A stretch of 64,000 nucleotides of DNA from Pyrobaculum neutrophilum V24Sta. Lineage in GTDB: Archaea > Thermoproteota > Thermoprotei > Thermoproteales > Thermoproteaceae. A program made the translations under genes and the position numbers. The notes below the pieces were generated by a model. It worked only from the letters and a program-made list of their open reading frames with translations. It did no database searches and was not told the origin of the DNA. This document shows positions 8,659 through 16,722 of this stretch, one piece after another (within the stretch, counting starts at the first letter, position 1; every line of letters starts with the position of its first letter). The stretch spans positions 744,001-808,000 of the forward strand of contig NC_010525.1 of the NCBI RefSeq assembly GCF_000019805.1, given 5' to 3'.

Positions 8659-9459
8659 CTACCGCGCCTTCTCTACGCCGGACGCCTCATACAGAGCCTC
8701 CGCAAGAGCCTCGTAAGCCGGGATAAACCGCGATAGATCCTTAGCCACGTGGGCCGCCATGGAGAACAAGCCAAGCTCTAGATAGCGCAGAAGCTCCCGC
8801 CTCAGCGGGTCCAAGCCCCCGCCCATCAGCCACTTGACCAGAGGCGGCTCCTCCCAACTGACCACGTTGTCCTCGGCGTATATGCGGCGTTTCACCACGG
8901 CGGCGCTTGCCTCTAGATCGGCGGGCTTGTTCACATTTATAAACCACGCCGGATCCACCCCGTGTCTCTCCATGGATAAAAACGCCGTTTCGCCAACCCT
9001 AAAGAGGTCGTCTATACGTCCTCTCCCAAACCGCGCCAGGAGGTCTAAGATGGGCCTCGCCGCCTTGGCCTCCGCCTTGAAAACAGCCGACTCCACCCTG
9101 CCGCTGGGGTAGACCCACACCGCAAGGGGGGACCTCGCCGCGAGTAGCCCCTCAAACGCCGCTGGCTTTAGAAAAGGCGTATCGCAGGGCGCAAACAGGA
9201 GAGGTCCCTCGTATCTATAGACCGCCGAGTCCACGGCGGCCAAAGGGCCGGAGAACCTGGGGCTGTCCTCAACCACCTCCTCCCCGGGGTACAGCGCCGC
9301 GTTGCGCCCCGCGGCGATCGCCACCCGCCCAGCCACTGGCCTACCCGCCTCGATTACGTAGTCGATGAGGCGGCGGCCCCCGTATACGTAGGTGCACTTA
9401 TCCCTCCCGAATCTGCTCGAGAGGCCCCCCGCCAGCACCACCAACACGGCGCCGCCCAT
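8659..9459 (-). CDS. mobA: Molybdenum cofactor nucleotidyltransferase, MobA-like
   Basis: 266 residues. VLAGGLSSRFGRDK at residues 9-21 is the nucleotide-binding signature of MobA/MocA transferases, and FAPCDTPFLKP carries the metal-binding aspartate. It would attach GMP or CMP to molybdopterin. The usual domain ends near residue 195; about 70 further residues (from DNVVSWEEPP) form an extra helical C-terminal region. Start set at ATG 9459, which overlaps by one base the TGA of the upstream microprotein gene; the longer frame to 9498 adds residues that do not fit the family. Confidence 0.85.
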   Translation of the reverse strand: MGGAVLVVLAGGLSSRFGRDKCTYVYGGRRLIDYVIEAGRPVAGRVAIAAGRNAALYPGEEVVEDSPRFSGPLAAVDSAVYRYEGPLLFAPCDTPFLKPAAFEGLLAARSPLAVWVYPSGRVESAVFKAEAKAARPILDLLARFGRGRIDDLFRVGETAFLSMERHGVDPAWFINVNKPADLEASAAVVKRRIYAEDNVVSWEEPPLVKWLMGGGLDPLRRELLRYLELGLFSMAAHVAKDLSRFIPAYEALAEALYEASGVEKAR

Positions 9460-9629
9460 CACCACTCTAGGACGTACTCGAACCTGTCGGCGTACCACCG
9501 CGCGGCTCTGAAGGCGATGGCCGCGTTTTTAAACCTAGCCACTGGCTCCCACCCCTCCTCCACGAGGTCTAGATCCTCCTCAGAAACCGCGATGTAGACC
9601 CTCCCGGGCTTGACGAAGACCGTGGGCAT
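9459..9629 (-). CDS. 56-residue microprotein with YVLEW ending
   Basis: Starts MPTVFVKPGRVYIAV and ends FEYVLEW. ATG 9629 was chosen over ATG 9647 because the TATA box (CTATATATC at 9648-9656) is about 23 bases upstream of 9629 and only a few bases from 9647; the resulting N-terminus also lines up with the paralogue at 8364-8573. Stop codon overlaps the mobA start, so it is translationally coupled to mobA. Function unknown. Confidence 0.7.
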   Translation of the reverse strand: MPTVFVKPGRVYIAVSEEDLDLVEEGWEPVARFKNAAIAFRAARWYADRFEYVLEW

Positions 9630-9669
9630 GGCCGCGAGAGGCAGCATCTATATATCCCAAACAGGTAAT

Positions 9670-10098
9670 TTAGCCAAAGGACATTCTAACTGGATACACG
9701 TACTCCGACTCCACCTCGGCCCGCCCCACCGCCCCCCTAAGAAGCCGCTCAACGTCCTCACGGGTCGCGTTTGGGGCCGCGATCAAGACGCCGCGGCCGG
9801 TCCTGGGGTAGTACTCCGCGGCCACGGCCAAGCCGCTCTGGAGAAGCCTCCTGGCCACCTCCCTCTCGTCTAGGTTAGGCGCGGCCTTGAAGACGAAGTG
9901 GGGGAGGACGACCTCGTACCCGAGGTCTAGAACCCTCCTCACAACCTCGGCCTCAGGCGTGGAGTCCTCCGCCTCGATTGTTAAAACATCGCCGTCTTTA
10001 TACACGTTGTATACGCCGCCCAGCGAGACGAGGAAGTCGGAGAGGAGCTCCTCGTCTCCGTAGCTGGCGTGTGTGATCCTAAGAGAGATGCGTTTCAC
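9670..10098 (-). CDS. Conserved-looking hypothetical protein
   Basis: 142 residues, not recognised. Two similar-sized alpha/beta halves can be seen (about 1-70 and 75-140), each with a strand-helix-strand pattern and an acidic stretch of the DREVARRLLQ kind, suggesting a small ferredoxin-like fold. GTG start at 10098. It sits 22 bases after the htpX stop codon, separated by a palindromic AT/GC element, and may share that transcript. Confidence 0.6.
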   Translation of the reverse strand: MKRISLRITHASYGDEELLSDFLVSLGGVYNVYKDGDVLTIEAEDSTPEAEVVRRVLDLGYEVVLPHFVFKAAPNLDEREVARRLLQSGLAVAAEYYPRTGRGVLIAAPNATREDVERLLRGAVGRAEVESEYVYPVRMSFG

Positions 10099-10103
10099 GG
10101 GGG

Positions 10104-10117
10104 AAAAACGCGTTTTT
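10104..10117. repeat. 14-base perfect palindrome with flanking T-run between htpX and the next gene
   Basis: AAAAACGCGTTTTT is self-complementary and followed by CC on both sides (GGAAAAAC.. / ..GTTTTTTCC). On the reverse strand it could fold after the htpX stop codon and end in a T-run, as a terminator would, or it may be a protein-binding site. Confidence 0.4.
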
Positions 10118-10120
10118 TCC

Positions 10121-11161
10121 TTAAATCTCCAGCTGGTCGAGGAACCTCAGCCTCTTGGGTATGGGCGGGTGGGTCGAGAAGACCTCCTCAAACGCCGAGT
10201 AGCCGGCCCTCTTTATGGCCTCCACGTCGCTTTTTGTGACAGTGACGAAGGGGTTGGCCACGGCGTTTACAAGGGCGTATATAAACAGCGCTCTGAACTT
10301 GTCGCTCTGGACAGCCTCCCGCACCTCCGGGTTGGCGAAGTAGTACTTGTGGATCTTAGCCAGGGCGAACTGCATAGCCTCCTTCCCCGCCGCCTTCGCC
10401 CCAGCGGTGTCGGCGTAGTACTCCCTCAGCCTGCTGAAGGCGAGCACGAGAAGCTGTACGAGGAAGGACACCACCACGGCCAGAATCCCCACGGCGGCGA
10501 GCGCGGCCGGGCTACTGTTTCTGTTGTTTGAAGACATTGCCGCTTGGACCGACGCCACGCCGAGGTAGTACAGTATCGAGGGCAGAACGCCGAATAGCAA
10601 CATGAGCGCGTTGTCCCTGTGGAGGTGGTGGCCGATCTCGTGGCCGATGACGGCCTCTAGCTCCCTCCTGTCTGTCAAGGCCAGCATTCCGCTGGTCACC
10701 GCCACGTATCTCCCGGTGAGGAAGTTGCCGTAGGCGAAGGCGTTGGGCGGGCCGTCGACCACCACGGCCTTTAGCTTGAAGGGCGCCCCAAGCCTGGCCG
10801 CCACCCCGTCTACAATCTGCTGAAGCCGCTCGTCTGGCCGAGCCCCGTATGTGGCGTTTATCAGAAACGGCGAGGCGAGGTACGTCAGCACGTTCATCAA
10901 CACCACGAAGAATATCATGCCGAGGAGGAAGCCCCAGCCGTAGCCTCTGAGGGCTGGAAGCGCCGTGGTGGCTATTAGGTATATCACAAACGCCGTCGTT
11001 AAAACTATGAGGACGCCGGTCAGCGCCATGGCGCCGTATAGGGTGAAGCGCCCTGAGACGGATGCGGCGAGCTTGGGGGCCACCGTCGCCGCCACTACAA
11101 TCATGAGTATGTACCCCAGGACGTATAGGCCCATCGCTACCGGGTCAAACAGGGGGAACAT
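10121..11161 (-). CDS. htpX: Membrane metalloprotease, HtpX/M48 family
   Basis: 346 residues. Four hydrophobic segments occupy residues 1-110, then HEIGHHLHRD (residues 174-183) gives the zinc HExxH motif and REYYADTAG the third zinc ligand region, with further membrane segments between. It would degrade misfolded membrane proteins with an active site on the cytoplasmic face. ATG 11161 is preferred over 11176 because the TTTTATAC box at 11181-11188 is 24 bases from 11161 and too close to 11176. A second M48 protein is at 44341-45228. Confidence 0.88.
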   Translation of the reverse strand: MFPLFDPVAMGLYVLGYILMIVVAATVAPKLAASVSGRFTLYGAMALTGVLIVLTTAFVIYLIATTALPALRGYGWGFLLGMIFFVVLMNVLTYLASPFLINATYGARPDERLQQIVDGVAARLGAPFKLKAVVVDGPPNAFAYGNFLTGRYVAVTSGMLALTDRRELEAVIGHEIGHHLHRDNALMLLFGVLPSILYYLGVASVQAAMSSNNRNSSPAALAAVGILAVVVSFLVQLLVLAFSRLREYYADTAGAKAAGKEAMQFALAKIHKYYFANPEVREAVQSDKFRALFIYALVNAVANPFVTVTKSDVEAIKRAGYSAFEEVFSTHPPIPKRLRFLDQLEI

Positions 11162-11198
11162 GTCACGCCTTTGCATAGCCGTATAAAAGCTTTTCCCG

Positions 11199-11253
11199 GT
11201 TTCAGCCGGTACGTGAACTCCTCACCCGTCAGACACGGGGACTTTCGTCACAA
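11199..11253 (-). ncRNA. C/D box sRNA
   Basis: Read on the reverse strand: C box GTGACGA (11251-11245), 12-base guide AAGTCCCCGTGT, D' box CTGA (11232-11229), 3-base spacer, C' GTGAGGA (11225-11219), 13-base guide GTTCACGTACCGG, D box CTGA (11205-11202). Box order, guide lengths and spacer are those of archaeal 2'-O-methylation guides. The C box begins about 23 bases from a TATATATA box shared with the gene at 11296. The D guide can pair, with one G-U, to GGTACGTGAGC, which I recall as a conserved 23S rRNA domain V segment; that target is inference. Confidence 0.75.
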
Positions 11254-11269
11254 ATCTAGGGGGATAGCA

Positions 11270-11278
11270 ATATATATA
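11270..11278. promoter_or_regulatory. Shared bidirectional TATA box (sRNA / 101-residue gene)
   Basis: ATATATATA centred at 11274. It is 22 bases from ATG 11296 on the forward strand and 23 bases from the first base of the sRNA C box (11251) on the reverse strand. No other TATA-like sequence for either transcript is visible. Confidence 0.65.
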
Positions 11279-11295
11279 CATGAGGAGCGTGGGGC

Positions 11296-11601
11296 ATGGC
11301 CTGCGTAGATGTGGAAACGGCAGAGAAGGTTGCGAGGAGGAAGGCCCTCGGGGCCCTCGCCTCGCTGAGGAGATCCATAAAGGTGTTTAAGGTTAGGGTG
11401 GGGGACGACTGGCTGTTCGGCTTTGTAAAAACCAGGTTTAAAGGGGAGGGCTTCCAGATAGCCGTCAAGCTCGTGTACGTGGACTGCAGAGGCTCCCCCC
11501 TGGAGAGGTTGCCGTCTGACCTAGAGGAGAAGGTGAGGAGGTACGTCGAGGAGGGCGTGGCCTCCCTCCTGGAGAGGGAGCTGTCCAACGTGGCGAGATG
11601 A
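11296..11601 (+). CDS. Hypothetical protein upstream of moeA-PBP
   Basis: 101 residues, unrecognised. A helical N-terminus (ETAEKVARRKALGALASLRR), a central beta section with KVRVGDDWLFGFVKT and IAVKLVYVDC, and a C-terminal amphipathic helix. Leaderless ATG with the shared TATA box upstream; its stop codon overlaps the moeA ATG by 4 bases, so it is coupled to molybdenum cofactor insertion. A role linked to MoeA is inferred from this coupling only. Confidence 0.7.
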   Translation: MACVDVETAEKVARRKALGALASLRRSIKVFKVRVGDDWLFGFVKTRFKGEGFQIAVKLVYVDCRGSPLERLPSDLEEKVRRYVEEGVASLLERELSNVAR

Positions 11602-13511
11602 GGGTAATCTTCCACAACCTCGTCACGCTGGAGGAGGCTTCGTCTGCACTGCTCAAGTTCGCCAAGCCTCTTGGCTCTGAGGAGGTGGACATAGCTGAGG
11701 CCTACGGCCGCGTCCTCTCAAGAGATGTGGTGGCGCAGGTGGACGTGCCCCCCTTCGATAGATCCACCGTGGATGGCTATGCGGTGGTGGCCGAGTCCAC
11801 CTACGGCGCCTCGGAGCTCACGCCGGTCGAGCTCAAGGTGGTGGGCCGGGTGGAGGCGGGCGGTTGGCCCAACGTCGAGGTGAGGCAGGGCGAGGCCGTC
11901 GAGGTGGCCACCGGCGCCCCGCTCCCCCGGGGCGCAAACGCGGTGGTTATGGTGGAGTATACGCAGGAGAGAGACGGCGTTGTGAAGATCTTCCGATCCG
12001 TCGCGCCGGGGGAGAACGTCATGTCCGCCGGGTCGGATATATCTGCGGGGGAGGTGGCCCTGAGGAGGTGCACCAGACTAACCGCCAGGGAGATCGGCGT
12101 ATTGGCCGCCCTCGGGGTAAAGACGGTCCAGGTTTTGAGGAGACCCCGGGTGGCCATCATCTCGACTGGCAACGAGCTGGCGCCGCCGGGCGCTCCGCTG
12201 GGGGTTGGGAAGCTCTACGACGTCAACAGCTATGCGCTCGCGGCGTCTGTGGCGGAGGCCGGGGGCGTGCCGGAGCTCGTGGGAATTGTGAGAGACGACG
12301 CTGGGGAGTACAGAAGGGCCTTGGAGGCCGCCCTCTCTTCGTCAGACGTCGTGTTGATAAGCGGCGGGACATCGGCTGGGGTAGCCGATTTGACGTACAG
12401 GGTCCTAGGGGAGATGGGGGAGGTGCTGTTCCACGGCATAATGGTTAAGCCGGGGAAGCCCACCCTGGCCGCCGCGGTGGGCGGAAAGATCGTAGTCGGC
12501 CTCCCGGGCTACCCCTCCTCCGCCTTGATGATATTCCACACGGTGGTGAGGCCCTTCCTACTGAAGCTACAGTGCCTAGAGCCCGACCCCCCTGCCGCCG
12601 TGAAAGCCTCCTTGGCTGTTGGAGTCGAGGGGGCGAAGGGGCGGCGTGCCCTCTACCCCGTCGTGCTAGTGGGGAGGGGAGGGAGCTACAGGGCGTATCC
12701 CCTATACGCAGAGTCCGGCGCTATATCTGTGTTGGCGAGGGCGGACGGATACGTCGTGGTGCCGGAGAACGTGGAGTTCTTGGCCGAGGGGGAGGAGGTG
12801 GAGGTGAGGCTTTTCGAGAAATATAGGCCGGCGGAGTTCTACTTCATCGGCAGCCACGACCCCCATCTCGACGCGGCGCTGGCTAGGCGCAACATAAAGG
12901 CCGTCTACGTCGGGTCGATGGGGGGTCTCATGGCGGTTAAACGCGGCGAGGCCGATATGGCAGGGGTGCACGTGTTCGACCCGGGGAGCGGGCTCTACAA
13001 CACGCCGTTTGTGGAAAAGCTCGATATAAGAGACGTCGCTGTGGTGGGGCTTTACGAGCGGGAGCAGGGGCTGATGGTGCAGAGGGGGAACCCCAAGGGC
13101 GTGAGGGGGGTTGAGGACCTCCTCAGGCCCGACGTCGTGTTCGTAAACAGGCCTAGGGGCACGGGGACCAGAGCGCTTTTGGACATGCTCCTGGGGGAGG
13201 CGGCGAGGAGGCTCGGGCTTACCCTTGAGGAGGCGGCGGCGAAGATAAGGGGCTACACCCACGAGGTTAAAACCCACACGGCCGTGGCGGCCGCGGTAGC
13301 CCAGGGGAGAGCCGACGTTGGAGTCGGCGTGAGGTACGCGGCTGAGCTGTACGGCCTTGAGTTCATACCGCTGGGCTGGGAGCAGTACGACTTGGTGGTG
13401 AAGAGGGGGGCTTTGGAGAAGGCGCTTGAGATCGCGGCTGAGCTGCTCAGCGATCTGCCGCGGGGGTACAGGAGGTACGAGTGGTCGGGGAGGGTTAAGC
13501 TTCTTCGATAG
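11598..13511 (+). CDS. moeA: MoeA molybdopterin molybdotransferase fused to a PBP-like domain
   Basis: 637 residues. Residues 1-405 are MoeA: DVPPFDRSTVDGYAV, GEAVEVATGAPLPRGANAVV, STGNEL, the MPT-binding SGGTSAGVADLT and PGKPTLAA, VGLPGYPSS. From about 412 (FIGSHDPHLDAAL) to the end is a periplasmic-binding-protein/LysR-substrate-like domain with NRPRGTGTR and GRADVGVGV signatures. MoeA inserts molybdate or tungstate into adenylylated molybdopterin; the fused domain could bind the oxyanion. Convergent overlap of 17 bases with the second moeA. Confidence 0.9.
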   Translation: MRVIFHNLVTLEEASSALLKFAKPLGSEEVDIAEAYGRVLSRDVVAQVDVPPFDRSTVDGYAVVAESTYGASELTPVELKVVGRVEAGGWPNVEVRQGEAVEVATGAPLPRGANAVVMVEYTQERDGVVKIFRSVAPGENVMSAGSDISAGEVALRRCTRLTAREIGVLAALGVKTVQVLRRPRVAIISTGNELAPPGAPLGVGKLYDVNSYALAASVAEAGGVPELVGIVRDDAGEYRRALEAALSSSDVVLISGGTSAGVADLTYRVLGEMGEVLFHGIMVKPGKPTLAAAVGGKIVVGLPGYPSSALMIFHTVVRPFLLKLQCLEPDPPAAVKASLAVGVEGAKGRRALYPVVLVGRGGSYRAYPLYAESGAISVLARADGYVVVPENVEFLAEGEEVEVRLFEKYRPAEFYFIGSHDPHLDAALARRNIKAVYVGSMGGLMAVKRGEADMAGVHVFDPGSGLYNTPFVEKLDIRDVAVVGLYEREQGLMVQRGNPKGVRGVEDLLRPDVVFVNRPRGTGTRALLDMLLGEAARRLGLTLEEAAAKIRGYTHEVKTHTAVAAAVAQGRADVGVGVRYAAELYGLEFIPLGWEQYDLVVKRGALEKALEIAAELLSDLPRGYRRYEWSGRVKLLR

Positions 13512-14739
13512 GCCCCAGGAGGGCCACCTCCACCTCCTCACCCTCGTCGTAGCCCTCCCGGCTCTCCGGCACGATCAACAGCCCGTTGCCCCTCGTCAAG
13601 GTGGAGAGCACGCCGCTCCCCGTGACGGCTAGAGGCTCTGCGTACAGCCTCCCGCCCCGCTTGTACACCCTCACGCGGACGTAGCTCCTGACGTTTATAG
13701 GCGTCGTCACCCTCCTGGTTAAGACGGCTTTGGCCACGGGCAGAGGCTCCTCCCTCCCACCCACCATCTTCAGCACGGCGGGTTTGACGAAGACCTCGAA
13801 ACCCACCACAGACGCCACGGGGAAGCCGGACAGCATCACCACCGCCTTGCCGCCCACCACCGCGGCGCTGTTGGGCCTTCCGGGCCTCGCCGCTATGCCG
13901 TGGACAAAAGCCTCTGGCTTAAGCCGGGAGACGGCTTTTACGACGTAGTCGGGCTCGCCCACCGACACCCCGCCCGTCGTTATAACTAGGTCGAAGCGGC
14001 GTAGAGCCTCCGCGACGGCTCTATATATCGCCTCCTCGTCGTCGGGCACAACGCCGAGGTAGTGAACTTCGACGCCGAGCTCCCTCAACATGGCCGCGAC
14101 TACGTGGCGCGTGCTGTTTACCACCTTCCCCGGCGGAGGCGGCGCCTCCTCCAGCTCCACCAGCTCGTTGCCGGTGGATATCAACGCGGCGGTGAGCCTA
14201 TAGACGTATACGGCCTTCACCCCCACGGAGGCCAAGACGCCTACGTCCCAAGGCTTAATCCTCCTCCCCCGCCTAACTACCACCTCGCCGGCGGCTACGT
14301 CCTCCCCCCTCCTAGAGACGTAGTAGAACTGAGGCACGGCCTTGTAAACCTCCAGCTGTCCGCCGCGCGCCGCCGCCTCCTCATACGGCACAACCGCGTC
14401 TGCGCCCCGGGGGAGCGGGGCGCCGGTGGCGACTTCGACGGCCTCGCCTGGGCCGACCTCGCCGCCGTAGGGGGCGCCCGGCAACGCCTTCCCGACGATT
14501 CTAAGGAGGGCCGGGTTCGTCCGGGAGGCCCCGACTGTGTCGGCGGATCTTACGGCGTAGCCGTCGAAAGCCGCTCTGTCGAAGGGGGGAACGTCGACGG
14601 GAGATACCACGTCTCTAGAGGCGTAGCGCCCTACGGCCTGCGGCGTAGGCACCGCCTCCTCGCCAGGCGTGTGGGTCAAGGCGGCTAGGAAGATCCTCTG
14701 CGCCTCCGCGATGGGGGTCAGGGTTTTGAAGCCTCTCAC
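13495..14739 (-). CDS. moeA: Second MoeA molybdopterin molybdotransferase
   Basis: 414 residues with all MoeA landmarks: DVPPFDRAAFDGYAV, GEAVEVATGAPLPRGADAVV, STGNELVELE, TTGGVSVGEPDYV, RPGRPNSAAV and SGFPVASV, then a C-terminal beta-barrel domain (about 345-414). No PBP domain. Start is GTG 14739, 23.5 bases from the centre of a palindromic ATTTAAAT; the ATG at 14760 overlaps that TATA box. With the fused MoeA it makes a paralogous pair, perhaps for tungsten versus molybdenum or for the two steps of insertion. Confidence 0.9.
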   Translation of the reverse strand: MRGFKTLTPIAEAQRIFLAALTHTPGEEAVPTPQAVGRYASRDVVSPVDVPPFDRAAFDGYAVRSADTVGASRTNPALLRIVGKALPGAPYGGEVGPGEAVEVATGAPLPRGADAVVPYEEAAARGGQLEVYKAVPQFYYVSRRGEDVAAGEVVVRRGRRIKPWDVGVLASVGVKAVYVYRLTAALISTGNELVELEEAPPPPGKVVNSTRHVVAAMLRELGVEVHYLGVVPDDEEAIYRAVAEALRRFDLVITTGGVSVGEPDYVVKAVSRLKPEAFVHGIAARPGRPNSAAVVGGKAVVMLSGFPVASVVGFEVFVKPAVLKMVGGREEPLPVAKAVLTRRVTTPINVRSYVRVRVYKRGGRLYAEPLAVTGSGVLSTLTRGNGLLIVPESREGYDEGEEVEVALLGPIEEA

Positions 14740-14758
14740 GTATGCCGCGGGCCTCTGC

Positions 14759-14766
14759 ATTTAAAT
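14759..14766. promoter_or_regulatory. Shared palindromic TATA box (moeA / 333-residue gene)
   Basis: ATTTAAAT, self-complementary, centred at 14762.5: 23.5 bases from GTG 14739 on the reverse strand and 22.5 from GTG 14785 on the forward strand. The longest frames on both strands run through this box, which is why their starts were shortened. Confidence 0.65.
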
Positions 14767-14784
14767 AAGTTGCAGGGTTGTGAC

Positions 14785-15786
14785 GTGGATCCGCAGGTGT
14801 TGGAGGCTAGGTACCACAGGGCTGTGTTTAGGGGGTCCGAGGAAACCCTAGCTAGAGACTTCATGCTGAGGTACGGCGCATCCTGGAGAGATATGTGGAA
14901 GGCCTCGGAGGGGGCGTCCGAGGCCGACGTGGAGGCGGCTGAGAAAAACGCGGATCTCCTGGCGAAGCTTGTGGAGTCAAGGATAGACGACGTAGAAACC
15001 GCAACTATATACGCCGCATATGGACGCAACCTCTCCCTAGAGAAGGAGCTGGAGCTGGGGCTCGAGCTCCTAGGCCGGCCGGGTAGCCTGGAGAGGCTTT
15101 TGAGGTGGGGCCTAGTGATACACTTCGACGACGAAGTCGCGGCGGCTCCGCCGTATTTAGCCAAGCTCCTGATAGCTCTAGCCTCGCGGGCCCCCCACGC
15201 CGGGCTGAACCTCGTCGAGGAGATGGAGGTGGGAGATGGAGCAGCTATGGCGTTTCTAGAGGGGCTACTAACCGGCGAATTCGACGAAGAGCTCCACCGC
15301 CTCTTCTACGGGGATCCGCCGGCCGAGCTGAGGGTGGGCAGATTGGCCATGTATAAAAGCGGCGTTGGGCTGGTGGTGAACCCAGCCGCCTCCCAAGACG
15401 AGCTTCTGGAGGCCCTCCTCCAGATCAAGGAGCGGAGGGCCGAGACCCTCGCCAGAGCCCTCTCCCTACACGGCGAGTATGAGTTCAGCAGGGAACACAG
15501 GTGCGGGCTTCAGTACCTATCGGTAGACGGCACCGCTGAGAAAAGCGGCGTCGTCGCCGTATGCCCCTGGCTTTCATACGCCAGGAGGCTCTGGAGGATG
15601 CACAACCTCGTGGTGGTGGTGGAGGGGAGGAGGCCGGCGGAGCCGCCTAGGGTGAGGACGGGGGTTGTCTTCGTGAAGGGCGGAGAGGCCGAGGTGGTCA
15701 AACCAACCCCCCCGCCCAAGTTTCTGGAATACGTCGTAGATGTTTTATACAGCGTGGGGTTCTCGGTGTCTGAGGTGGAGCTATAG
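14785..15786 (+). CDS. Hypothetical protein, divergent from moeA
   Basis: 333 residues from GTG 14785. Not recognised. The N-terminal 130 residues are helical and charged, followed by a possible winged-helix-like segment (LLRWGLVIHFDDEVAAAPPYL), a central region with GRLAMYKSGVGLVVNP, and a C-terminal beta-rich stretch (LVVVVEGRRPAEPP, VFVKGGEAEVVKP). No membrane segment or signal. Ends 6 bases inside the convergent amidotransferase gene. Its promoter is shared with moeA. Confidence 0.65.
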   Translation: MDPQVLEARYHRAVFRGSEETLARDFMLRYGASWRDMWKASEGASEADVEAAEKNADLLAKLVESRIDDVETATIYAAYGRNLSLEKELELGLELLGRPGSLERLLRWGLVIHFDDEVAAAPPYLAKLLIALASRAPHAGLNLVEEMEVGDGAAMAFLEGLLTGEFDEELHRLFYGDPPAELRVGRLAMYKSGVGLVVNPAASQDELLEALLQIKERRAETLARALSLHGEYEFSREHRCGLQYLSVDGTAEKSGVVAVCPWLSYARRLWRMHNLVVVVEGRRPAEPPRVRTGVVFVKGGEAEVVKPTPPPKFLEYVVDVLYSVGFSVSEVEL

Positions 15787-16437
15787 GGTTAGATAGGTCC
15801 CGTTTTCCAGCTCTCTACCGGGCAGATCCACGTGGCGCATAAGCGTCGAGGAGACCACCGCCCTTGCGCCCCCCGCCTCCAGAAGATAGAGGGCGTAGTA
15901 CTCCCTAGGCCCTCTGTAGTATGTATATACGTGGCCCCTGAGGCTTGGAAACTCCAGCACGGCCACGTTGAGAGCTGTCTTCACGTAGCGCAGGGCCTCC
16001 TCGAAGGCTTTGGCGGGTGTGCTCCACCTCTTGGCTAGGAAGAGGGCGAGGATGTGGCTGTCCGTGTAGCGCGTGGGGTCTACGCCCACCTCCCCCGCCA
16101 TAGCCCACTTGTCCACAGAGCCGTTGTGTGCGACGAAAAGCGCCTCGCCGCCGTCGGCGTATACGAGGTACGGGTGGGCGTGTGCGGCGCCCCTCGGCTC
16201 GTTGGGGGAGGCGGCTCTGGCGTGCGCCAGCACTGCGTCGCGGAGGGGCACCTCGGTGGGGTCCTCCCAAGCCGGCTTAGCGGATTTGTAGAGGAGGAAG
16301 TCGGTGGGGGAGGCCGCCACGAAGCCCCAGCCGTCGCCGTGTTGCCTATCGCCTTGTTTGTACGGGTCGTGTTTAGCGGCTAGCTTAAGAGCCCTGGAAA
16401 GATCTATGGGCCCCTTCGAGATGTAGAACCTACACAC
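15781..16437 (-). CDS. Class-II glutamine amidotransferase domain protein
   Basis: 218 residues beginning MCRFYISKG, giving the Cys2 nucleophile, then GDGWGFVA, AHARAASPNEP and VAHNGSVDKW, the standard class-II amidotransferase series (YafJ/GATase_4 type). No synthase domain is attached, so the ammonia acceptor is unknown. GTG 16437 shares its G with the TAG stop of the upstream RAM gene (one-base overlap), indicating co-translation with a putative amino-acid-sensing protein. Confidence 0.83.
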   Translation of the reverse strand: MCRFYISKGPIDLSRALKLAAKHDPYKQGDRQHGDGWGFVAASPTDFLLYKSAKPAWEDPTEVPLRDAVLAHARAASPNEPRGAAHAHPYLVYADGGEALFVAHNGSVDKWAMAGEVGVDPTRYTDSHILALFLAKRWSTPAKAFEEALRYVKTALNVAVLEFPSLRGHVYTYYRGPREYYALYLLEAGGARAVVSSTLMRHVDLPGRELENGTYLTL

Positions 16438-16694
16438 TAGGCGCGGGGAGGCGCCGACTTGGTGTGGGACTTAGCCACGATTAGGGTTGTCGTCGACCTA
16501 ATCCCCTCTATCTTCCTCACCCTCTCTCTCACGATGCTCCTCACCTTGTCTATGTCGGGGGCGTCGATCTTTACCACAATGTCGTAGGGGCCGTAGACGA
16601 AGTAAACTGCCTTCACCTCGGGTATAGAGGCCAGCTCCTCCATAACCCTATCCTCAGACCCTATATCTACGTTTAGAAACACGATCGCTTCCAT
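16437..16694 (-). CDS. Stand-alone RAM (Lrp/AsnC ligand-binding) domain protein
   Basis: 85 residues matching only the C-terminal alpha-beta ligand-binding domain of Lrp/AsnC regulators: AIVFLNVDIGSEDRVMEEL, VKAVYFVYGPYDIVVKI (the effector-loop GPYD motif), and IRSTTTLIV. No DNA-binding HTH. Such proteins bind amino acids and can co-assemble with full-length Lrp proteins; a full-length one is encoded nearby at 17057-17560. A TTTAATAAC box about 25 bases upstream supports ATG 16694. Confidence 0.85.
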   Translation of the reverse strand: MEAIVFLNVDIGSEDRVMEELASIPEVKAVYFVYGPYDIVVKIDAPDIDKVRSIVRERVRKIEGIRSTTTLIVAKSHTKSAPPRA

Positions 16695-16722
16695 AATCTC
16701 TAATTGCGCCTAGTTATTAAAG

